Of a DNA stretch of 64,000 nt, positions 59,195 through 64,000 are shown in pieces. Both the position numbers and the translations under genes were made by a program. The notes below the pieces were generated by a model. It was not told where the DNA came from. It saw only the letters and a list, made by a program, of their open reading frames with translations, and ran no database searches. Within the stretch, counting starts at the first letter, position 1; each line of letters begins with the position of its first letter. Origin of the DNA: Brevibacillus fluminis (lineage in GTDB: Bacteria; Bacillota; Bacilli; Brevibacillales; Brevibacillaceae); the NCBI RefSeq assembly GCF_003710825.1, contig NZ_RHHQ01000012.1, positions 558,001 through 622,000 of the forward strand, read 5' to 3'.

Positions 59195-59208
59195 GGGCGC
59201 TTGATAGA

Positions 59209-60174
59209 ATGATCGTTGTGGATGATAAGTGGAAAAAAATGTGCCAATATTATGGAGTGACGGAAGCGGATCTTGCTTTGCTCCATCGACATAAAGCTTT
59301 TTTTGTGCAACATGCGGACGAAGTCGTCGATCGATTTTACAAGGAATTGTGGTCGTACAGCAATTTGGCTGAAATGATCCAAACCAACAGCACCGTAGAG
59401 CGTCTGAAAAAAACGCAGATTTGGTATTTTCAGTCGCTCGCTAGCGATCGGATCGATGCGGACTATATTGCAGGCAGACAAAAGGTCGGAGCTGTCCATG
59501 CCCGTATCGGCTTGTCTGCGGATTGGTTTTTGGGTGGATACACGATTTACTTGCGCCTGATTGCAGAAAAGGCGTCCGGCTTGCCGGAGGCATACGAATT
59601 GTATCAAGCTACCTGTAAACGCTTGTACTTTGATTCCGCGATCATTTTGGAGCAGTATATCGGCGATACCCAACGCGAGAATGTGAACTATCGAAAAAAC
59701 ATGGAGATGGTCGCTGAAGAATTGAGCGGGTCCACTCGCGAGGTGACCATCATTGCCAGTGAATATGCGAAATCGGCGACAACCTTGGCTGAATCGCATG
59801 AGGAGATCGCCGAATCGATGAGCATTTTGAAAGCGCAAAGTAAAGAAATCGAGAAACTGAGTGATTTCGTCGCGGAAGTTTCATCGCAAACCAACCTTCT
59901 CGGACTAAATGCTGCGATTGAGGCGGCGCGGGCAGGCGAGCACGGGCGCGGATTCACGATCGTCGCTAACGAGGTGCGCAAGCTGGCGGACCGGGCCAAA
60001 AATTCATCGCAGGAAATTCAACAATCACTGGCGCAAATTTTGGTCCAGATCAACAAGATCGAGGGTCAGATCGAGATGACGGTGGCGTCAACCGAGCAGC
60101 AAGCGGCTGCCTCGGAACAGTTGGCAGCGCTAGTGCAGGGATTGGATGAGATTACGAATCGGTTGCATGTGTAG
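59209..60174 (+). CDS. hemAT: Globin-coupled aerotaxis sensor, HemAT-like
   Basis: A 321-residue soluble chemoreceptor for oxygen. Residues 1-165 form a sensor-globin domain with the proximal haem ligand His97 in VGAVHARIGLSADWFLGGY, the most conserved motif of globin-coupled sensors; a tyrosine-containing B-helix region (VVDRFYKELW) is the usual distal side. The rest is an MCP signalling domain with its tip near 224-262 (SSQTNLLGLNAAIEAARAGE). The ATG at 59209 is ten bases after CAGGGGGCG; an in-frame ATG at 59188 lies in the repeat block. The receptor probably joins the array of the two membrane receptors encoded upstream. Confidence 0.9.
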   Translation: MIVVDDKWKKMCQYYGVTEADLALLHRHKAFFVQHADEVVDRFYKELWSYSNLAEMIQTNSTVERLKKTQIWYFQSLASDRIDADYIAGRQKVGAVHARIGLSADWFLGGYTIYLRLIAEKASGLPEAYELYQATCKRLYFDSAIILEQYIGDTQRENVNYRKNMEMVAEELSGSTREVTIIASEYAKSATTLAESHEEIAESMSILKAQSKEIEKLSDFVAEVSSQTNLLGLNAAIEAARAGEHGRGFTIVANEVRKLADRAKNSSQEIQQSLAQILVQINKIEGQIEMTVASTEQQAAASEQLAALVQGLDEITNRLHV

Positions 60175-60194
60175 GTTCATCAATGAGTAAATAT

Positions 60195-60246
60195 AGCGAC
60201 TCTGGCAATAAGGGGCAGCATACCTTATGTCAGGGTCGCTTTTTTT
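60195..60246 (+). terminator. Terminator of the hemAT-like gene
   Basis: AGCGAC (60195-60200) pairs with GTCGCT (60235-60240), with inner CTG/CAG and ATAAGG/CCTTAT helices, followed by seven T. Confidence 0.8.
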
Positions 60247-60338
60247 GTGTGCACGTCCAGCACGTTTCTTTCAAATTGTGAATAAAGTATGTTACCTACT
60301 CTCTAAAGCTATTAGTAAAACGAAAAAGGGGAAATGTT

Positions 60339-62180
60339 ATGGCAAGCGCAACTGATAGTTTCAATGTAAAGGATTTCGGAGCTACAGGCGGAGGAGTCAA
60401 TGACGATACCGCTGCAATTTTACAGGCGATTAGCGCAGCGAGCAAAGTGACCAACAGCGTCCTAGTTTTCCCCTCTGGTGTTGGCTATAACATCTCACAA
60501 CCGATCACCATCCCGGCAGGCATCGATGTCGAGATGGTCGCGCCCTTGATCTATACGGGAACGGATAACATCACCGCTCTCACCGTTGGAAGCGCTTCTC
60601 CGTCGAATCTATCACGTAAGATGAGGCTGCAAGTCAAACGGAAATTTACCTCTGACTGGTCGAATGAAAATTCGATCGGAATTAAGCTGATTAATTTTGA
60701 TCAGTGCAATGTGGAGATCGTTCAGGCAATCGGATTTTGCATCGGGGTCCAGTGCATGGGGTCAAATGGCGGGTTTGCCTATAATAAACTGGTGCTCCAG
60801 GATTTATCGAACAACAAGGTCGCTCTTGACCTGACCAATGAGAAAAATGGTTGGTGTAATGAAAATCTGTACCTAAACGGACGCTTTTGGGTTAATTCCG
60901 GTGTTAATACCGCGTTGTCACGCTATGGGGTGCGTATTACCTCCAAAGACGGTACCTATACGGAAAATAACAATAACGTCTTCCTCAAGCCATGCTTCGA
61001 GCTGCAATACAAACGTGGACAGCAAGCTTGCTTGTGTGCGTTAATCGAGCATGGAACCAACAACCGTTTCCTCTCGATTCGCGCAGAAAACTCTGCCTCT
61101 GCATCCGAAGGATGGGATGGTGTGGTTGCCAAAGTCCTCAACGAATCATCGGAAAACTTGTTTGAGATCGGTTTTGGCGGAGGGGAGGCATACCCATTCT
61201 CCGTTGATGATCAGAGTAAATTTCCGGTGTCAAAACTTGTGTTGCCACGCAGTTACCTACGTGATGAAGCAAATCTCCCTATCTTCAGCTCCGGTCCACT
61301 TCATAGACTAGGTGCATATGCGCGAGGAGACAATGCGCCATATATGCCAACCGTACACGTCGCCCGCTACAATAGCACAGATGTCAACCGTTATGTGTCA
61401 GGCACCTATGTGGAGTTAACCCCTGATTATATCGAACTACGGGATGGAACGAGTGTCGGCGTATTCGTCGATACTTCGAATACGAATGTTGCGGGACTAA
61501 AGCGCTTTGTAATACGTAAAGATTGTGCAGACGGATTTGGCGGACGAGTAAATGTTGTCTGCTATGATGGAAATGGAGTCATTTTGACAGACGATGGAAA
61601 TAATCCGTATGTCAAAGGCTACAGTAATTCCCGGCCTTATTGGGTTGGCTCCGAATACGGCGGATGCTACAAAAACGGTCAAGACAGCGAAGGGGATTTT
61701 TATTTTGCTATTCGACCCGAAGTGAAAAAAATCAGAGTACTTCTCAGCGACGGTTCCAACAATCTTCGCCTGCGTAGCTTCAGCATTTACCAAGTCGACC
61801 CAGATGTCAACGCCACCGTTATGACTGGAGTCGAAGACAGTGTTCCGCTCGGTGTCAACATCGCTGAACAGCCACCGTACAAAGGTAGCTTCAAGGCAGG
61901 AAAGCTCTTTTTCAATTCGTTGCCAAGCGTAGGAAGCGCATCGGGATGGATCTGTACGACAGGTGGTATTGCCACGAATAATTCGTGGGTAGCAGGAAAA
62001 GCTTACAGCGTTGGAAACCAAGTTAAGGCAAATGGCAACGTTTATCAGGCGATTGTTGCAGGGAAATCAGGCAGTACCGCGCCGTCTGGCACAGGTAGCT
62101 CCATTTCAGACGGAACCGTTAAATGGAAGTATGTCGATAAGGTGGCTGTTTTTGCTAGTATTGGTACCATCGGAAAATAG
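60339..62180 (+). CDS. Right-handed beta-helix (pectate-lyase-3-like) protein with C-terminal carbohydrate-binding-like module
   Basis: A 613-residue protein without a recognisable signal peptide. It begins FNVKDFGATGGGVNDDTAAI, the hallmark opening of Pectate_lyase_3 beta-helix proteins and phage tailspikes, and continues as a strand-rich body. The last 60 residues (SWVAGKAYSVGNQVKANGNV, then YQAIVAGKSGSTAPSGTGSS) look like a CBM5/12-type or tail-fibre module that binds polysaccharide. AAAAAGGGGAAA precedes the ATG. It lies directly in front of an exopolysaccharide operon, so it may modify or anchor that polymer; a remnant of a prophage tailspike is an alternative, but no other phage genes are near. 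Confidence 0.78.
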   Translation: MASATDSFNVKDFGATGGGVNDDTAAILQAISAASKVTNSVLVFPSGVGYNISQPITIPAGIDVEMVAPLIYTGTDNITALTVGSASPSNLSRKMRLQVKRKFTSDWSNENSIGIKLINFDQCNVEIVQAIGFCIGVQCMGSNGGFAYNKLVLQDLSNNKVALDLTNEKNGWCNENLYLNGRFWVNSGVNTALSRYGVRITSKDGTYTENNNNVFLKPCFELQYKRGQQACLCALIEHGTNNRFLSIRAENSASASEGWDGVVAKVLNESSENLFEIGFGGGEAYPFSVDDQSKFPVSKLVLPRSYLRDEANLPIFSSGPLHRLGAYARGDNAPYMPTVHVARYNSTDVNRYVSGTYVELTPDYIELRDGTSVGVFVDTSNTNVAGLKRFVIRKDCADGFGGRVNVVCYDGNGVILTDDGNNPYVKGYSNSRPYWVGSEYGGCYKNGQDSEGDFYFAIRPEVKKIRVLLSDGSNNLRLRSFSIYQVDPDVNATVMTGVEDSVPLGVNIAEQPPYKGSFKAGKLFFNSLPSVGSASGWICTTGGIATNNSWVAGKAYSVGNQVKANGNVYQAIVAGKSGSTAPSGTGSSISDGTVKWKYVDKVAVFASIGTIGK

Positions 62181-62200
62181 GAAAAAAGAAACAATTGATC

Positions 62201-62247
62201 GGAATCGTCAGGCAGCGCGGAAAGCGTCTGTCAGACGGTTCCTTTTT
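62201..62247 (+). terminator. Terminator of the beta-helix gene
   Basis: GGAATCGTC (62201-62209) pairs with GACGGTTCC (62234-62242) with one T-G pair, followed by TTTTTTATT. Confidence 0.75.
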
Positions 62248-62429
62248 TATTACGCTCAGTAAAAGTGGTTGGTTCATCCAAGCTGTTTGGGAAGAACAAA
62301 TCCAGTTCGAGCCTGTTAAACATGACAAAAATTAACATCGAACTCTAGAGAGAAGGCATCAAAAAAGAGTCAAGTTTTGCAAAGTGGGACATAGGATTGG
62401 AGTAGGATTTGTACCAATTTCAGCATCAC

Positions 62430-62600
62430 TTTCTATGGCAGTCGGGACAAGGGGCCCAGAACCATAGACGTATGAGGGCGGAGCGACGATAGCGCTCACC
62501 AGCTTGAACAACGCAAACTCGGTGGAGGCTTATGGCTACAGGGGAGTTGGATGGAAGCCAGACGGATAAAATGAGCCGTGTATCATTTACCCCTAGTAAT
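62430..62600 (+). ncRNA. Candidate structured leader RNA of the exopolysaccharide operon
   Basis: The 453 bases between the beta-helix gene and the Wzz gene hold, after the terminator, a stretch with no convincing gene but several helices in series: CTATGG (62433-62438) with CCATAG (62462-62467), GAGCG (62481-62485) with CGCTC (62493-62497), CACC (62497-62500) with GGTG (62521-62524), TGGCT (62533-62537) with AGCCA (62556-62560), and AGGGG (62540-62544) with CCCCT (62590-62594). The last pair competes with the TGGCT/AGCCA hairpin. I could not match it to a riboswitch class I know. No clear promoter was found at 62257-62430. Confidence 0.4.
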
Positions 62601-62633
62601 ATCATCTCGATTGTTGGAGGTATTGGTGGATTC

Positions 62634-63305
62634 ATGGAGATCCAACTCGCCGATGTGAGAAGAACCATTCGACAGTATTTGGGCAGAATCCTGATTTTGG
62701 TGGTACTTGCTGTTTCGGCAGCTGGGGTGCTCAGCTTCTATGTACTGAAACCTCAATATGAGGCGACGGTTACGTTACTCGTCAAAAAACAAAACACGGG
62801 TAGCCAAATCGCTTATGATGATTTGATCGCGAGCGAGAAGCTGGTCAAGACGTATGGAGAAATCATGAAAAGCCGACTGGTGATGGCAGAGGTGATTGAG
62901 ACGCTGAAGCTTCCGCTCACAAATGAACAGTTAAGCAAGCAGATTCAGATCAAGGCCGACAATGAGTCATTAATAACCTCTGTCAGTGTCCGAGATGAGG
63001 ATTTGGCCCGCGCGGTTGCAATCGCCAATGAATTCGGAAAAGTATCCATGCAAAAGTGGAATGCGATCATGGAAATGAACAGCGTCACGATCATTGATGA
63101 AGCGAAACAAGATCAGAATGCGCAGCCTGTTTACCCAAGGCCATATCTTAATATGGGACTTGCATTCGTGCTGTCGCTTCTCGCGGGAATTGGAATTGCG
63201 CTCCTACGGGATTACTTTGACAAGACATTAAAAACAGAAGAAGAGGTCGAGGAATTGTTTGCGATTCCCGTGTTGGGTGTAATTCCACACATAAAAGAAC
63301 AGTAA
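62634..63305 (+). CDS. Polysaccharide co-polymerase / kinase activator, Wzz-CapA-like
   Basis: A 223-residue membrane protein of the Wzz family (YveK/CapA type). TM1 lies at about 20-42 (ILILVVLAVSAAGVLSFYVL), the extracellular Wzz domain about 45-175, and TM2 about 178-198, followed by a short cytoplasmic tail that in this family activates the partner tyrosine kinase. A proline-rich motif before TM2 is seen as QPVYPRPYLNMG. The start is ATG 62634 with GGAGGT upstream; a longer open frame from 62532 lacks a proper ribosome site and lies in the leader. The kinase gene follows after 37 bases. Confidence 0.9.
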   Translation: MEIQLADVRRTIRQYLGRILILVVLAVSAAGVLSFYVLKPQYEATVTLLVKKQNTGSQIAYDDLIASEKLVKTYGEIMKSRLVMAEVIETLKLPLTNEQLSKQIQIKADNESLITSVSVRDEDLARAVAIANEFGKVSMQKWNAIMEMNSVTIIDEAKQDQNAQPVYPRPYLNMGLAFVLSLLAGIGIALLRDYFDKTLKTEEEVEELFAIPVLGVIPHIKEQ

Positions 63306-63342
63306 AGCTCAAGGATTGGCGAGAACAGCTGGAGGTGTCCCC

Positions 63343-64000
63343 ATGAGGTCCAAAAATAGCAGGAACCATTTAATTTGCTTTAATGACCCAAAGTCTCCAA
63401 TTGCGGAAGCATACCGCACATTACGGACAAATATTCAATTTACTAGCTTTAACAAAGAGCTGCGCTCCATTGTCGTAACCAGCGCCGATCCTGGCGAGGG
63501 AAAAACCACCACAATCATCAACCTAGGCATTGTAATGGCCCAGTCGGATCAAAAAGTTCTTTTAGTGGATGCGGATTTACGGCGACCGTCCATTCATTAC
63601 AAACTACCGTTAAACAACGAAATCGGGCTCTCCAATTTATTGATCAACCAGGTAGAGTGGGAAGAGGCGATTCAGACACCCGCTGATGTCGGATTCGATG
63701 TCATTACGTCAGGGCCAATTCCACCTAATCCGGTCGAATTGATCAATTCCAAGCAGATGAAAGAACTGCTGGTCAGGCTGAAAACTCGCTATAATATGAT
63801 ACTAATCGATACGCCCCCCTTACTACCGGTAACCGACGCTCAAGTGCTGTCCAGTTATGTCGATGGCGTACTTCTGGTTATCAGCAGCGGAAAAGCGCTT
63901 GGTGACCGCGTGAAAAAGGCAAAGGGCTTGCTTGATCACGTAGGGGGAAAAGTTATCGGAACGATCTTGAACAAAAAGAAGGTATCAGATATGAGCTACT
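63343..64000 (+). CDS. CpsD/CapB-type tyrosine autokinase, truncated by the window end
   Basis: The first 219 codons of a bacterial tyrosine kinase that controls exopolysaccharide synthesis. It opens with SPIAEAYRTLRTNIQF, the activator-contact region, and has Walker A ADPGEGKTTT (about residue 48), Walker A' LLVDADLRRPS and Walker B ILIDTPPLLPVTDAQVL. The C-terminal tyrosine cluster lies beyond the window. GGAGGT precedes the ATG. With the Wzz-like partner it forms the standard two-protein kinase of Gram-positive capsule and biofilm loci. Confidence 0.92.
   Translation, partial: MRSKNSRNHLICFNDPKSPIAEAYRTLRTNIQFTSFNKELRSIVVTSADPGEGKTTTIINLGIVMAQSDQKVLLVDADLRRPSIHYKLPLNNEIGLSNLLINQVEWEEAIQTPADVGFDVITSGPIPPNPVELINSKQMKELLVRLKTRYNMILIDTPPLLPVTDAQVLSSYVDGVLLVISSGKALGDRVKKAKGLLDHVGGKVIGTILNKKKVSDMSY

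Noticed and set aside
62420..62530. Insertion-sequence or group II intron remnant
   Set aside because: No terminal repeats, target duplication, reverse-transcriptase fragment or intron ends could be identified.
62500..62570. Possible c-di-GMP-I (GEMM) riboswitch because of an ACGCAAA string before an exopolysaccharide operon
   Set aside because: The required GGCAAACC segment and the GAAA tetraloop with its receptor are missing, so the string alone is not enough.

Overview
The window looks like the chromosome of a Gram-positive, endospore-forming-type Firmicute of the Paenibacillaceae, most like Brevibacillus. This is inferred from strong GGAGG ribosome-binding sites, frequent GTG/TTG starts, lipobox-type binding proteins, YesM/YesN two-component systems, a HemAT-like oxygen sensor, RelQ, YqgQ and YdiF homologues, and a Wzz/tyrosine-kinase pair opening an exopolysaccharide locus. 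I saw no rRNA, tRNA, CRISPR array, intact insertion sequence or prophage core.

Left part (1-12.8 kb): the first codons of a peptidase U32 gene point leftward. A WYL regulator and a ROK-family repressor follow, the latter with its own promoter and operator-like palindrome. Next comes a seven-gene operon: an FbpA-like binding lipoprotein, an ATPase, a fused double permease, a large multidomain PIG-L deacetylase, a fumarase/ArgH-superfamily lyase, a BadF-type amino-sugar kinase and a second PIG-L deacetylase. It reads as uptake and dismantling of an N-acylated amino-sugar conjugate. I propose a malyl- or succinyl-type glucosaminide such as a bacillithiol-related compound.

12.8-21.1 kb: a YesN response regulator, a YesM kinase and a sugar-binding lipoprotein form a likely three-component sensor. 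Behind them lies mglB-mglA-mglC (galactose/methyl-galactoside uptake), preceded by a good CcpA (cre) site.

21.1-33.5 kb: single genes and small operons: TetR regulator, GNAT acetyltransferase, aldo/keto reductase, a cysteine-free Cu/Zn superoxide dismutase, MarR regulator, small alarmone synthetase with a PepV-like dipeptidase, a DEAD-box helicase with a glycine-rich tail, and a YvyF-like protein coupled to a 7TM hybrid double kinase and a BTAD-type response regulator.

33.5-55.3 kb: mostly housekeeping: RsmF-type methyltransferase, a membrane protein next to a soluble chemoreceptor, a SAM methyltransferase, hppD, an orphan histidine kinase, a dienelactone-hydrolase-like protein, a secreted papain-family protease, an inositol monophosphatase, an amino-acid ABC transporter lacking its ATPase, an AEC carrier, a stalk/PrcB protein, an ABC-F protein, an MFS exporter, yqgQ and tkt.

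55.3-64 kb: three chemoreceptors (two membrane-bound, one globin-coupled), then a beta-helix (pectate-lyase-like) protein and the start of an exopolysaccharide operon whose roughly 200-nt leader seems able to form several hairpins. Nearly every unit ends in a recognisable rho-independent terminator, which makes operon boundaries fairly clear.
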